This document shows, one piece after another, positions 11,075-20,336 of a stretch of DNA of 64,000 nucleotides. A program made the position numbers and the translations under genes. The notes under the pieces were generated by a model. The model saw nothing but the letters and a program-made list of their open reading frames with translations. It was not told the DNA's origin and did not search any database. The DNA is from Microbacterium luteum (GTDB taxonomy: Bacteria > Actinomycetota > Actinomycetes > Actinomycetales > Microbacteriaceae). Within the stretch, counting starts at the first letter, position 1, and every line of letters starts with the position of its first letter. Location: NCBI RefSeq assembly GCF_015277875.1, contig NZ_CP063814.1:2170001-2234000 (forward strand). The letters run 5' to 3'.

Positions 11075-12004
11075 TCACTTCGGCGTCTGCGACTCCGACA
11101 ACCGCGCCTTGGCGTTGGCCTCGGCGACCAGGAGTGCCTGATCGGGATCCTCCGGCGTGGATGCTCCCTTCCGCGCCCTGCCGCCCCCGGACGCCGTGCG
11201 CCGCGACAGCCATCGCGCGAACCACGACAGGCTCAGGTTGATGGCCAGGTAGAGCACGAGGGTCACCACGAACAGCGAGAACATGTACCGATTGCCGTAG
11301 AAGCTGCCCAGATTGTTCATCGTGGTGCGGATGAGCTCGTTGTATCCCACGATGTATCCGAGAGACGTGTCCTTCAGCAGCACGACCAGTTGCGCCACGA
11401 TGATCGGGAGCATCTGCCGGAACGCCTGCGGGAACTCCACGAGCATCTTCGATTGGAAGTAGCGCATGCCGACGGAGAGCGCCGCCTCACGCTGACCGCG
11501 TGGCAGCGCGGCGAGTCCCGCTCGCAGCGCCTCGCCGATGAGGGTGCCGTTGTAGATGATCAGGGCGATCACGACCGCCCAGAACGCACCGGTGGATGCG
11601 ACGAGGAGGATGAACAGCATCATCAGCAGCACCGGCATGCCGCGGAAGAACTCCAGCAGCCACGCGGTCGGCACGCGGATCCACGCGTGCTCCGAGCTCC
11701 GCAGGAGCGAGAAGACGACTCCGAGGGCCACGGCACCGACAGCCGCCACCGCCGCGGCTTGCAGCGTCGCCAGCACCCCTCGCCCGATGAACTGCCACAC
11801 CTCGGGATCGGTGAAGATGTCCCATCGACTCCCGTCGAACATGCCCGGAAGGGTGATGCCGCCGGATTGACGGGGCGCGGCGAGGATCAGGAAGACCCAG
11901 ACGGCGAGCGCGATCAGCACCGCCCCCGCGACGACGGAGGCGATCAGCGAGTTGCGACGAGCCTTCGGGCCCGGCGCGTCGAAGAGGACGCTCGATCCGC
12001 TCAT
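11075..12004 (-). CDS. gluD: glutamate-type amino-acid ABC transporter permease (second)
   Basis: 309-residue membrane permease of the HisM/GluD family. Hydrophobic segments run from about residue 25 to 275; the EAA loop GLAALPRGQREAALSVGM (near 165-182) contacts the ATPase. The C-terminal tail is charged. I chose the ATG at 12004, which overlaps the upstream permease stop as ATGA, over an in-frame ATG 15 nt earlier. Last of four importer genes. The name follows the Corynebacterium gluABCD layout; substrate is inferred. Confidence 0.85.
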   Translation of the reverse strand: MSGSSVLFDAPGPKARRNSLIASVVAGAVLIALAVWVFLILAAPRQSGGITLPGMFDGSRWDIFTDPEVWQFIGRGVLATLQAAAVAAVGAVALGVVFSLLRSSEHAWIRVPTAWLLEFFRGMPVLLMMLFILLVASTGAFWAVVIALIIYNGTLIGEALRAGLAALPRGQREAALSVGMRYFQSKMLVEFPQAFRQMLPIIVAQLVVLLKDTSLGYIVGYNELIRTTMNNLGSFYGNRYMFSLFVVTLVLYLAINLSLSWFARWLSRRTASGGGRARKGASTPEDPDQALLVAEANAKARLSESQTPK

Positions 12005-12648
12005 CGTGACACCACCCATCGCTTCTCGAGCTGGCCGGCCGCGAAGCCGAGCGGCACCGTGATGACGAGGTACAGGGCCGCGGCCACCAGCAGGATCGGG
12101 ATGACGATGTTGCCGTTGTCGTTCGCGAGCTGCCGGGTCGTGGCGAACAGTTCCACCACGAAGAATCCGCCCGCCACCGAGGTGTTCTTGGTGAGGGCGA
12201 TGAAGACGTTGATCAGCGGCGGCACCGTCATCCGGAACGCCTGCGGAAGCACCACGAGCGAGACCGTCTGCCGGAATCCGAGCCCGATGCTGCGCGCCGC
12301 CTCGGCCTGACCGACGGGCACGCCGTTGATGCCCGAGCGAAGGGCTTCAGCCACGAAGGGCGACGTGTAGTAGGTGAGCGCGACGAAGGCGAGCAGCACG
12401 TAGGGGGCACGCACGCCGAGCATCGGCATGACGAAGGCCGTGAAGAAGAACACCAGCGTCAGCGGGGTGTTTCGCGCGATCTCGGTCCACGCCGCGGCGA
12501 ATCCGCGCAGCACCGGAACCGGCGAGATGCGCATCGCCGCGATCGCGGTGCCGAGCACGAGGGCCAGCACACCCGAGACGACCAGCAGCAGCAGGGTGAC
12601 GCGGAATCCCTCCCAGAACTCGGGCATGAGCGACCAGAGCTGCTCCAT
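12001..12648 (-). CDS. gluC: glutamate-type amino-acid ABC transporter permease (first)
   Basis: 215-residue permease, HisQ/GluC family, with about five transmembrane segments and the EAA loop NGVPVGQAEAARSIGLG near residues 115-131. A good AGGAGGG Shine-Dalgarno precedes the ATG. It is separated from the binding-protein gene by a strong hairpin (12671-12710), which commonly keeps permease levels below those of the binding protein. Confidence 0.87.
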   Translation of the reverse strand: MEQLWSLMPEFWEGFRVTLLLLVVSGVLALVLGTAIAAMRISPVPVLRGFAAAWTEIARNTPLTLVFFFTAFVMPMLGVRAPYVLLAFVALTYYTSPFVAEALRSGINGVPVGQAEAARSIGLGFRQTVSLVVLPQAFRMTVPPLINVFIALTKNTSVAGGFFVVELFATTRQLANDNGNIVIPILLVAAALYLVITVPLGFAAGQLEKRWVVSR

Positions 12649-12670
12649 CGGCCCTCCTCTCGATCGGTGG

Positions 12671-12710
12671 GATGAGGGTGTCCCGCAGGCGAGTGCGGGA
12701 CACCCTCATC
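12671..12710 (-). promoter_or_regulatory. strong intra-operon hairpin after the binding-protein gene
   Basis: Perfect 17-bp stem (12671-12687 with 12694-12710) and a 6-nt loop, starting 3 nt past the gluB stop. No U-run follows, so it is more likely an mRNA-stabilising or partial termination element than a full terminator. Confidence 0.75.
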
Positions 12711-12713
12711 GGG

Positions 12714-13583
12714 TCAGTAGCGGTCCGGTGTCGGCGGCTCGACGTAGGGCAGCACGGCACCGGCGGTGTCGTTCCACGCCTGCTCGTAGCTGCCGTCGGC
12801 GTACGACTCCTCCAGCACGTCGTTGATCCACATGCGGAAGTCCGTGTCATCCAGCGCCAGGCCGATGCCGTAGGGCTCGTCGGTGAACGGCTCGCCCACG
12901 ACCTTGAACTCGCCCTCGTTCTGCGCGGCGAGGCCGGCCAGGATGACGTTGTCGGTCGACACCGCGACGACCTGACCGTTCCGCAGGGGCTCCAGGCAGT
13001 TCGAGTAGGTGTCCGTGAGGACCGGCTCCGCACCGATCTCCTCCAGCATGGCCGCCGGAGTCGACCCCGTCACCGAGCACACCGGCTGCCCGACGAGGTC
13101 CTCTTCGCTGGTGATGTCCTCGTTGTCGGCGAGAACGAGGATGGACTGCCCGGCCATGTAGTAGGGCCCGGCGAAAGAGACGACCTCCTTGCGGGCGTCG
13201 TTGATCGTGTACGTCGCGACCACGATGTCGACCTGGCCGTTCTCGATGAACGGCTCACGGTTTGCCGACACGGTCTCGACCCACTCGATGTCTTCTTCGG
13301 CGATGCCCAGCTGGGCGGCGATGATCTTGCCGATCTCGACGTCGAAGCCCTCGGGTTCGCCGCTGGGACCGACCAGGCCGAACAGCGGCTGGTCGAACTT
13401 CGTGCCGATCGTGATGGTGCCGGCCTCGTTGAGCGCCGCCATCGTCGTGCCCTCGTCGAAGGTGACGTCTTCGGCCGGCTCGGGAGCGGCATCGTCACCG
13501 GCGGTGTCCCCGCCACCGCAGGCCGTCAGCGCCAAGGCGCCGGCGGCGGCCAGCGCGATGAGCGGGAGTCTCGCTCGCTTCAT
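12714..13583 (-). CDS. gluB: glutamate-type ABC transporter substrate-binding lipoprotein
   Basis: 289 residues, SBP family 3. Lipoprotein signal: MKRARLPLIALAAAGALALT followed by the lipobox cysteine (LTAC, Cys22), so it should be anchored outside the membrane. An acidic linker follows, then the two-lobe binding domain with FDQPLFGLVGPSGEPEGFD and DIEWVETVSANREPF. First permease gene is downstream after a hairpin; ATPase gene is upstream. Homology to GluB suggests glutamate or another acidic/polar amino acid. Confidence 0.88.
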   Translation of the reverse strand: MKRARLPLIALAAAGALALTACGGGDTAGDDAAPEPAEDVTFDEGTTMAALNEAGTITIGTKFDQPLFGLVGPSGEPEGFDVEIGKIIAAQLGIAEEDIEWVETVSANREPFIENGQVDIVVATYTINDARKEVVSFAGPYYMAGQSILVLADNEDITSEEDLVGQPVCSVTGSTPAAMLEEIGAEPVLTDTYSNCLEPLRNGQVVAVSTDNVILAGLAAQNEGEFKVVGEPFTDEPYGIGLALDDTDFRMWINDVLEESYADGSYEQAWNDTAGAVLPYVEPPTPDRY

Positions 13584-13604
13584 GTCTCGTCCTTTGCTGT
13601 GTGC

Positions 13605-13620
13605 GGTCGCCGAAGCGACC
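13605..13620 (-). promoter_or_regulatory. UUCG-tetraloop hairpin between ATPase and binding-protein genes
   Basis: On the minus strand GGTCGC-TTCG-GCGACC, a 6-bp stem closed by a very stable UUCG loop, in the 75-bp gap between the ATPase stop and the lipoprotein ATG. Likely an mRNA processing/stability element. Confidence 0.55.
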
Positions 13621-13658
13621 TCTTCTCGATTCCCGCCCCGCGTCGCGGAGCGGTCCTT

Positions 13659-14453
13659 TCAGTGCTCGAGGATCTTGGACAGGAAGTCCTTGGCCCTCTC
13701 GCTCTGCGGGTTCGTGAAGAACTGCTCGGGTGCGGCTTCTTCGACGATGGCTCCATCGGCCATGAACAGCACGCGGTCTGCGGCCTTGCGTGCGAATCCC
13801 ATCTCGTGTGTGACGACGATCATGGTCATGCCCTCCTGGGCGAGACCGACCATGACGTCGAGGACCTCGTTGATCATCTCAGGGTCGAGTGCGCTGGTGG
13901 GTTCGTCGAGGAGGATGAGCTTGGGATTCATCGCCAGCGAACGGGCGATGGCGACACGCTGCTGCTGGCCACCCGAGAGCTGACTGGGCATCTTGGCCGC
14001 CTGATTGGCGACACCCACGCGATCCAGGAGCTCCATCGCCTTCTTCTCGGCATCCTTCTTCTTGAGGCCCCGCACGCGCATCGGACCGAGAGTGACGTTC
14101 TCGAGCACCGTCTTGTGGGCGAAGAGATTGAACGACTGGAACACCATGCCGACGTCGGCACGCAGCTTCGCGAGCGCGCGCCCCTCTTCGGGCAGCGGTA
14201 CGCCGTCGATGGTGATGGTGCCCGAATCGATCGTCTCGAGACGGTTGACGGCGCGACACAGCGTTGACTTCCCGGACCCGCTGGGCCCGATCACGACCAC
14301 GACCTCGCCGCGGTTGACCACGGTGTTGATGTCGCGCAGCACATGGAGGTCGCCGAAGTGCTTGTCGACGTGGTCGATGACGACGAGCGGCTCACCGCGT
14401 CGCACGGTGATGTTCGACGTTCGGGCCGCCGGTGAGGCATCGGATGTCGTCAT
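13659..14453 (-). CDS. gluA: glutamate-type ABC transporter ATP-binding protein
   Basis: 264 residues. Walker [10 protein letters not shown] (about 55-63), Q-loop VFQSFNLF, signature [16 protein letters not shown], Walker [14 protein letters not shown], switch His in VVTHEMGFA. GlnQ/GluA subfamily for polar amino-acid uptake. First gene of the importer cluster, which interrupts the usual trmH-pheS neighbourhood. Confidence 0.93.
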   Translation of the reverse strand: MTTSDASPAARTSNITVRRGEPLVVIDHVDKHFGDLHVLRDINTVVNRGEVVVVIGPSGSGKSTLCRAVNRLETIDSGTITIDGVPLPEEGRALAKLRADVGMVFQSFNLFAHKTVLENVTLGPMRVRGLKKKDAEKKAMELLDRVGVANQAAKMPSQLSGGQQQRVAIARSLAMNPKLILLDEPTSALDPEMINEVLDVMVGLAQEGMTMIVVTHEMGFARKAADRVLFMADGAIVEEAAPEQFFTNPQSERAKDFLSKILEH

Positions 14454-14542
14454 GGCCTGAACATAGCCCCGGGCGCACCCCCGCTCCAGGGGTGACGCGC
14501 GACCTTAACCGAGCTGTAATCGACCCGCGCTGGTCAGATGGC

Positions 14543-15340
14543 TCAATCGGCGCGCTGCGCGAACGCCGTTTCGTAGAGGCAGACGCTGGCAGCGGTAGCC
14601 AGATTGAGCGACTCGGCGCGTCCGTAGATCGGCAGCCGCATCGACATGTCGACCAGCGAGACGGCCTCGTCATGAAGGCCCCGCGCCTCGTTGCCGAAGA
14701 CCCAGGCGGTCGGTTCGGCGAGGATCTCACGTCGAGCGAGGAAGTCCTCTCCTCCGACGTCGGCGGCGACCACCCGCACGCCGGCGGCGTGAGCGAGCCC
14801 GACGACGGTCTCGAGGTCGGTGCCGATGGCGATCGGGAGGTGGAACAGCGAACCGGTCGTCGAACGCACCACCTTCGGGTGGTAAGGATCGACGGTGTTG
14901 CCGGTGAGGATGACGGCGTCGGCGCCGACCGCGTCGGCGGCACGGATGATCGTGCCGAGATTGCCAGGGTCGCGCACCTCTTCGCACACCGCCACCAGCC
15001 GAGGCGAGCCGGCGAAGATCTCACGGACCGGCGTGGGAGCCTGCCGCGCGACCGCGACGATCCCCTGGGGTGTCACCGTGTCGGCCATCGCGTCGAGCAC
15101 GGGCTCGGTCGTGTAGACCGGCTCGATTCCGGCGGACGCGGCCGCATCGCGGATGTCGGTGTGCTTCTCCAATGCGGCCGGTGTCGCGAACAGTTCGACG
15201 ACCGTTCCGGGTTGGAAGGCGAGCGCCTCCCGTGCGGCCTGCGGACCCTCGAGGAGATAGAGCCCCGTCTCTTTGCGTGCGCTGCGCTTGGTGAGCTTCG
15301 CCACGGCGCGCACGCGCGGCGACCGGGGGTTCTCGAGCAC
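14543..15340 (-). CDS. TrmH/SpoU-family RNA 2'-O-ribose methyltransferase
   Basis: 265 residues. N-terminal substrate-binding part with LYLLEGPQAAREAL, then the knotted SPOUT domain: motif 1 RDPGNLGTIIRAADA, motif 2 FGNEARGL, motif 3 PIYGRAESLNLATAASV, which form the SAM site. The target (23S rRNA or tRNA) cannot be fixed. It lies where many actinobacteria have such a gene between rplT and pheS. The start is GTG at 15340 with TAGACT 6 nt upstream, i.e. leaderless-like. Confidence 0.9.
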   Translation of the reverse strand: MLENPRSPRVRAVAKLTKRSARKETGLYLLEGPQAAREALAFQPGTVVELFATPAALEKHTDIRDAAASAGIEPVYTTEPVLDAMADTVTPQGIVAVARQAPTPVREIFAGSPRLVAVCEEVRDPGNLGTIIRAADAVGADAVILTGNTVDPYHPKVVRSTTGSLFHLPIAIGTDLETVVGLAHAAGVRVVAADVGGEDFLARREILAEPTAWVFGNEARGLHDEAVSLVDMSMRLPIYGRAESLNLATAASVCLYETAFAQRAD

Positions 15341-15346
15341 GCGACC

Positions 15347-15352
15347 AGTCTA
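15347..15352 (-). promoter_or_regulatory. leaderless -10 box for the SpoU methyltransferase
   Basis: TAGACT on the minus strand, 6 nt before the GTG start at 15340. Confidence 0.55.
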
Positions 15353-15392
15353 GGGGCGGCGCCCCGCGGCGCCCCGCATCCACCTGCCCGCC

Positions 15393-15467
15393 CGATGTCG
15401 GAGAATCGTGTCGATGTCGGAGGATTCCGACGCGATCATCCGACATCGGGCTGAATCTCCGACGATG
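15393..15467. repeat. intergenic palindromic repeat, same family as the argC insert
   Basis: Two direct arms (CGATGTCGGAGAAT at 15393-15406 and CGATGTCGGAGGAT at 15412-15425) and two inverted arms (ATCCGACATCGGG near 15438-15450, GAATCTCCGACGATG at 15453-15467). The 12-bp CCCGATGTCGGA (15391-15402) pairs perfectly with 15439-15450. Aligns along its length with 6461-6536. Confidence 0.8.
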
Positions 15468-15496
15468 CGGCCGCGCGGGGCGGGGCACGGGATGCC

Positions 15497-15530
15497 GAAA
15501 GGGCGCCCTCCCGGGGGAGGACGCCCTTTC
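15497..15530 (-). terminator. terminator after rplT
   Basis: Perfect 9-bp outer stem GAAAGGGCG/CGCCCTTTC with an inner GC-rich stem, beginning 13 nt past the rplT stop. No long U-run, as is common in actinobacteria. Confidence 0.7.
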
Positions 15531-15543
15531 GAGATAGAGAGCC

Positions 15544-15927
15544 TTACGCCGTCTTCTTGGCGTTGACGTTCTCGGGCAGCGCCTTCTTGGCGGTCTCGAC
15601 GAGCGACGCGAACGCGGTCGGCTCGTTCACGGCGAGCTCGGCCAGCATGCGACGGTCGACCTGCACACCCGCGAGGCCGAGACCCTGGATGAAGCGGTTG
15701 TAGGTCATGCCGTGCTGACGGCTGGCTGCGTTGATGCGCTGGATCCACAGACGACGGAAGTCGCCCTTGCGCTTGCGACGGTCGCGGTACGCGTAGACGA
15801 GCGAGTGGGTGACCTGCTCCTTCGCCTTGCGGTACAGACGCGAGCGCTGACCCCGGTAACCGGAGGCGCGCTCGAGGATGACGCGACGCTTCTTGTGGGC
15901 GTTGACGGCCCGCTTGACTCTAGCCAT
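15544..15927 (-). CDS. rplT: 50S ribosomal protein L20
   Basis: 127 residues, starting [14 protein letters not shown] after the ATG, very basic, with the typical [16 protein letters not shown] and the conserved [19 protein letters not shown] segment. It binds 23S rRNA early in 50S assembly. Third gene of infC-rpmI-rplT, followed by a terminator hairpin. Confidence 0.98.
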   Translation of the reverse strand: MARVKRAVNAHKKRRVILERASGYRGQRSRLYRKAKEQVTHSLVYAYRDRRKRKGDFRRLWIQRINAASRQHGMTYNRFIQGLGLAGVQVDRRMLAELAVNEPTAFASLVETAKKALPENVNAKKTA

Positions 15928-15959
15928 TTCGTTTCGTTCCTATTCGTGCACGGGCCGCG

Positions 15960-16154
15960 TCAGCGACCGAGAAGCTTCTTGGCCTGCTTGGTGTCGGCCG
16001 TCGACAGCACCTGGTCCTGGTTCAGACGGCGGGTGCGACGGCTCGACTTTCCCTCGAGGTTGTGGCGCATTCCGGCCTGCTGCTTCTTGAGCTTGCCGCT
16101 GCCGGTGATCTTGAAGCGCTTCTTGGCACCCGAGTGGGTCTTCTGCTTCGGCAT
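15960..16154 (-). CDS. rpmI: 50S ribosomal protein L35
   Basis: 64 residues beginning [20 protein letters not shown], diagnostic for L35. It sits 32 nt upstream of rplT and 70 nt downstream of infC. Confidence 0.98.
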   Translation of the reverse strand: MPKQKTHSGAKKRFKITGSGKLKKQQAGMRHNLEGKSSRRTRRLNQDQVLSTADTKQAKKLLGR

Positions 16155-16224
16155 GTTTCTTCCTTCGTGTCTCTTCCCGCTCGGGCGGGAACGGGGTCCC
16201 GACGGAGCGGGAGTCTGGGCAGCG

Positions 16225-16833
<609 letters not shown>

Positions 16834-16836
<3 letters not shown>

Positions 16837-16849
16837 GCGGAACTCCTCT
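16834..16849 (-). promoter_or_regulatory. infC start region: strong SD plus ATC initiator
   Basis: AGAGGAG at 16843-16849, 6-nt spacer, ATC at 16834-16836 on the minus strand. It decides the start of infC and implies discrimination by IF-3. Confidence 0.8.
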
Positions 16850-16867
16850 TCGTGCGGGTGGTGGCCA

Positions 16868-16888
16868 CCGCGACACGGTATGTCGCGG
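16868..16888 (-). promoter_or_regulatory. infC leader hairpin
   Basis: Perfect 8-bp stem CCGCGACA/TGTCGCGG with a 5-nt loop, about 18 nt before the infC Shine-Dalgarno. Position suits leader-mediated control; the mechanism is not shown. Confidence 0.5.
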
Positions 16889-17063
16889 GCGGAAGAGTCC
16901 CCATTCCACCCGACGCGGCGTCCGAACGCCGACATCGCGCACCCGTACCTCGGCCGACATGCATGTCTCCGGGTCGACTCCGACATGGTGTCGCCGGAGC
17001 GGAGTGCGTGGACCCGGTAGCCTGGAGCGGCAAGCGCGGGTGGGATGTGATCCTCTTTCGTTC

Positions 17064-17097
17064 CAGAGCACAGTGCTCTGAAGCCCGCTGAAGTCTA
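17064..17097 (-). promoter_or_regulatory. candidate infC operon promoter with adjacent palindrome
   Basis: Minus-strand TAGACT (17092-17097) preceded by TGG, an extended -10, followed by the perfect 17-nt palindrome CAGAGCACAGTGCTCTG (17064-17080), which would fall at about +5 to +21 of the transcript. About 250 nt of leader separate it from infC. The palindrome could be an operator or a 5' hairpin, and also lies 32 nt before the divergent DUF1844 gene. Confidence 0.5.
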
Positions 17098-17111
17098 CCA
17101 GAAAGCACCAC

Positions 17112-17510
17112 GTGTCCACGATTCCCCCCGACCACGGCCACGCAGAAGACGAACGTCACGCTCGGTGGGCCTCTCAGGAAGCCGCCGCCGAGTCGGCGAC
17201 CCGCGACATCGCGGATGTCCCCGCGGTCGAGGTGATCACCACCGCCGCGGTGCATCTGATGAGCGCGGCCGCCGTGAAGGTCGGACTCGCCGACGACCCC
17301 GACACGCAGAAGGATCTGGACGAGGCCCGCAAGCTCATCAACGCCCTCGCCGGGCTCATCACCGCCGGCGCCCCCGAGATCAGCGACATGCACGCGCGGT
17401 CCCTCCGCGACGGACTGCGCTCGGTGCAACTCGCCTTCCGCGAGGCATCGACGATTCCCGACCCCATCGGCAAGGGGCCGGGCGAGAAATGGACCGGACC
17501 GGTCAGCTGA
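17112..17510 (+). CDS. DUF1844 family protein
   Basis: 132 residues, GTG start at 17112. The core EVITTAAVHLMSAAAVKVGL (about 40-59) followed by KDLDEARKLINALAGLI matches DUF1844, a small helical family of unknown function common next to infC in actinobacteria. No signal peptide or clear membrane segment. Divergent from infC; its end overlaps the convergent SseB-like gene by 8 nt. Confidence 0.85.
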   Translation: MSTIPPDHGHAEDERHARWASQEAAAESATRDIADVPAVEVITTAAVHLMSAAAVKVGLADDPDTQKDLDEARKLINALAGLITAGAPEISDMHARSLRDGLRSVQLAFREASTIPDPIGKGPGEKWTGPVS

Positions 17511-18306
17511 GCGGCTCCGAGCGCACGAGCTTCACGGCGAGCGAGTCCACCAGCACGGCGACGCGGTCATCCGCGGCCCATCGTCTCGCCAGGCGTGCGA
17601 GGACGGCATCGAGCTGCGACTGATCGAGTCCGGCAGCCACGTGCAGGCGCACGATCAGCTCGGGCCCCCGTCCACGTGCCTCGGGGTCGCCGGGTTCGAG
17701 TGCGAGGTCGATGATGGCCAGCTCCCCGCCGACGCTCTCGTTGAGTCCGGCCGCCACCTCGGGCGAGCGATGACTCGGCTCCCACTGCTGCGACTGGGCG
17801 ATCGCCCAGACCGCCGGACGACGGATGACGAACTCGGTCTCCGAGCCGGGATCGATGACGATGAGGTCGGTGTCGTCCGCCGATGCCGCCAGTGCGGTCC
17901 TGATGCCCTCCGCGGGCACCGGACGCGCCTGCGCATCCCACACCCGCATGGTGTCGACCGACGTGAAGACCGGAAGCACGTGTCGCCCGTCCGGTGCGGC
18001 GACCGTGACGATCGACAGCTCCTGCGTCTTGTCGACCGCGAGTCCGTGTGCACCGACCGCGTCGCCGTCACCGTCGCCCTTCTGCGCGATGAGGGGGATC
18101 AGCAGACGGGCTCTCCGGTACGCGTCGACGACCTGCACCTCGGAGCCTTCGCCCGCCCGGAAGTCCCGCAGCGCCCGCTCGAGAGCAGGATCAGCACGGC
18201 CGTCGTCAGCGGCGTGGGGATTGTCGGAGAAGCGGCGTCCCTCCCACGGGACTCCCGCCGAGTCCGAGCCGCCGTCGGGCTGCGCGGGATCAGCGCCCGG
18301 CGACAT
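17503..18306 (-). CDS. SseB-family protein
   Basis: 267 residues from the ATG at 18306 ([12 protein letters not shown]). The middle section ([30 protein letters not shown]) and [20 protein letters not shown] match the SseB N-terminal domain, whose role in actinobacteria is unclear. An earlier in-frame ATG at 18363 lies deep inside priA and is less likely; the chosen start overlaps priA by 17 nt. Directly downstream of priA, so probably in the histidine operon. Confidence 0.75.
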   Translation of the reverse strand: MSPGADPAQPDGGSDSAGVPWEGRRFSDNPHAADDGRADPALERALRDFRAGEGSEVQVVDAYRRARLLIPLIAQKGDGDGDAVGAHGLAVDKTQELSIVTVAAPDGRHVLPVFTSVDTMRVWDAQARPVPAEGIRTALAASADDTDLIVIDPGSETEFVIRRPAVWAIAQSQQWEPSHRSPEVAAGLNESVGGELAIIDLALEPGDPEARGRGPELIVRLHVAAGLDQSQLDAVLARLARRWAADDRVAVLVDSLAVKLVRSEPLS

Positions 18307-19036
18307 CCAGCGCCTCAGCGAGGGTGAAGTTCCCCGCATAGAGGGCCTTGCCGACGATCGCACCCTCGACGCCGAGGGGCACGAGCTCTCGGAGAGCGGC
18401 GATGTCGTCGAGGCTCGAGATGCCTCCCGACGCCACGACGGGCTTCGGGGTGCGCGTCACCATTTCGCGAAGCAGCTCGGTGTTCGGGCCCTGCAGGGTG
18501 CCGTCCTTCGTGACGTCCGTCACGACGTAGCGACTGCATCCGGCTGACTCGAGGCGATCGAGCACCGTCCACAGGTCACCGCCTTCGCGGGTCCAGCCCC
18601 GCGCGGCGAGCGTCGTACCACGCACATCCAGGCCGACGGCGATGAGGTCGCCGTAGCGGCCGATCACGTCAGCCGCCCACTCGGGGTTCTCCAGCGCGGC
18701 GGTCCCGAGGTTCACGCGCGAGGCGCCGCTTTCGAGAGCCGCCTCCAGCGAGGCATCGTCGCGGATGCCGCCGGACAGCTCGACCTGAACACCGCGCACC
18801 GACTTGATCACCTTGCGCATGATGCCGGCATTGCTGCCCCGGCCGAAGGCCGCATCCAGGTCGACGAGATGGATCCACTGCGCCCCCTGGCGCGCCCAGT
18901 CGGTCGCGGCGTCGACGGGGTCGCCGTAGTTCGTCTCCGAACCGGCCTCACCCTGCGTGAGTCGAACGGCCTTTCCCCCGGCGACGTCCACCGCGGGAAG
19001 CAGAACAAGCTGGGGCGTTGATGCGAAATCGTTCAT
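18290..19036 (-). CDS. priA: bifunctional phosphoribosyl isomerase A (HisA/TrpF activities)
   Basis: 248 residues, (beta-alpha)8 barrel. Catalytic Asp in [15 protein letters not shown] near 13-27 and Asp in [15 protein letters not shown] near 175; phosphate-binding VASGGIS and GAIVGKALY. In actinobacteria this protein isomerises both ProFAR (histidine) and PRA (tryptophan), replacing TrpF; that dual role is known for the family, and no trpF is in the window to test it. 53 nt separate it from hisH. Confidence 0.93.
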   Translation of the reverse strand: MNDFASTPQLVLLPAVDVAGGKAVRLTQGEAGSETNYGDPVDAATDWARQGAQWIHLVDLDAAFGRGSNAGIMRKVIKSVRGVQVELSGGIRDDASLEAALESGASRVNLGTAALENPEWAADVIGRYGDLIAVGLDVRGTTLAARGWTREGGDLWTVLDRLESAGCSRYVVTDVTKDGTLQGPNTELLREMVTRTPKPVVASGGISSLDDIAALRELVPLGVEGAIVGKALYAGNFTLAEALDVAGR

Positions 19037-19089
19037 AGCTCCTCGTGCGTCTCGGCACCGGATCCGGGCGGCCGGGCGCAGGCACGGAT

Positions 19090-19740
19090 TCAGAGGTTAG
19101 TCGGCGCCAGCCCGTCGATCCAATTGGCGAGCAGCCGGATGCCGGCCTCCCCCGACTTCTCGGGGTGGAACTGCGTCGCCGAGAGCGGCCCGTTCTCCAC
19201 GGCGGCAAGGAAGGGCACGCCGTGTTCGCTCCAGGTCAAGACCGGTTCAGCGAGGGGGCGCTGCGTCTGCATCGTCCAGTGCTGGGCGGCGAACGAGTGC
19301 ACGAAGTAGAACCGCTCGTTCTCGATTCCGCGGAACAGGCGACTGCCGGCCCCCGACGCGACGGTGTTCCATCCCATGTGCGGAAGGACAGGAGCATCCA
19401 ACTCGGTGACCGCGCCCGGCCACTCGCCCAGTCCCGGAGTGTCCGCGCCCCGCTCCACACCGTGTTCGAAGAGGACCTGCATCCCCACGCAGATCCCCAG
19501 CACGGGCCTACCGCCGGCCAGACGTCGTCCGATGAGCTCGTCGCCGCAGCGCGAGCGCAGTGCGGCGACGACCGCCTCGAAGGCGCCGACGCCGGGCACC
19601 ACGAGTCCGTCCGCGTCTTGGATCAGCCCGCGGTCGGCCGTCAGCCGCGCGTCGGCTCCGGCAGCGACGAGAGCCTTGACCGCGGAATGGACGTTCCCGG
19701 ATCCGTAGTCGAGAACGGCGACGAGGGGCCGGTCGGTCAC
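19090..19740 (-). CDS. hisH: imidazole glycerol phosphate synthase, glutaminase subunit
   Basis: 216 residues, class I glutamine amidotransferase supplying ammonia to His[11 protein letters not shown] at 11-20, nucleophile Cys84 in [10 protein letters not shown], oxyanion PGVGAF, and the His/Glu pair in [10 protein letters not shown]. Its partner hisF is not in the window. The ATG overlaps the hisB stop as ATGA. Confidence 0.96.
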   Translation of the reverse strand: MTDRPLVAVLDYGSGNVHSAVKALVAAGADARLTADRGLIQDADGLVVPGVGAFEAVVAALRSRCGDELIGRRLAGGRPVLGICVGMQVLFEHGVERGADTPGLGEWPGAVTELDAPVLPHMGWNTVASGAGSRLFRGIENERFYFVHSFAAQHWTMQTQRPLAEPVLTWSEHGVPFLAAVENGPLSATQFHPEKSGEAGIRLLANWIDGLAPTNL

Positions 19741-20336
19741 AGGGCGCCCTTCGTGCTCGGCACGCCGTCGACGAGTGGATCGAGCGCTTTCGCCTGGCGG
19801 AAGGCACGCGCGAATGCCTTGTATTCCGCCTCGGCGATGTGGTGAGGGTCCCGGCCGCCCAGCACCCTTACGTGGACGGTCAGCGCCGCCTGGAAGGACA
19901 GCGCCTCGAAGGTGTGGCGCACCAACGACCCCGTGAAGTGGCCGCCGATGAGGTGGTGTTCGAAACCGGCCGGCTCGCCCGTGTGCACGAGGTAGGGCCG
20001 CCCACTGATGTCGACCACTGCCTGGGCGAGGGCTTCGTCGAGCGGGACGAGCGCATCCCCGTAGCGGCTGATGCCGGCCTTGTCGCCGAGAGCCTGCCGG
20101 ATCGCCTGCCCGAGCACGATCGCGACGTCTTCGACCGTGTGGTGTGCGTCGATGTCGGTGTCGCCCGACGCGCGAACCGTGAGGTCGGTGAGCGAGTGCT
20201 TCGCGAACGCGGTCAGCATGTGGTCGTAGAACGGCACCGACGTGTCGATGCTGCTGCGCCCCGTGCCGTCGAGGTCGAGCTGGAGCTCGACCGTCGACTC
20301 GCTGGTCGATCGGGTGAGCGAGGCGGTGCGGGTCAT
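19737..20336 (-). CDS. hisB: imidazoleglycerol-phosphate dehydratase
   Basis: 199 residues, monofunctional form (no phosphatase domain). Mn-binding repeats [13 protein letters not shown] and [11 protein letters not shown] in the first half, mirrored by [14 protein letters not shown] and [14 protein letters not shown] in the second. The start at 20336 ([13 protein letters not shown]) overlaps the hisC stop by ATGA; the open frame upstream is non-coding. Confidence 0.96.
   Translation of the reverse strand: MTRTASLTRSTSESTVELQLDLDGTGRSSIDTSVPFYDHMLTAFAKHSLTDLTVRASGDTDIDAHHTVEDVAIVLGQAIRQALGDKAGISRYGDALVPLDEALAQAVVDISGRPYLVHTGEPAGFEHHLIGGHFTGSLVRHTFEALSFQAALTVHVRVLGGRDPHHIAEAEYKAFARAFRQAKALDPLVDGVPSTKGAL

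Noticed and set aside
14454..14542. T-box or riboswitch upstream of pheS or the importer
   Set aside because: Gaps are too short and no T-box, specifier or conserved aptamer sequence is visible.
18306..18363. Upstream ATG of the SseB-like gene
   Set aside because: Would overlap priA by 74 nt and adds basic low-complexity sequence; the ATG at 18306 gives a sensible N-terminus.
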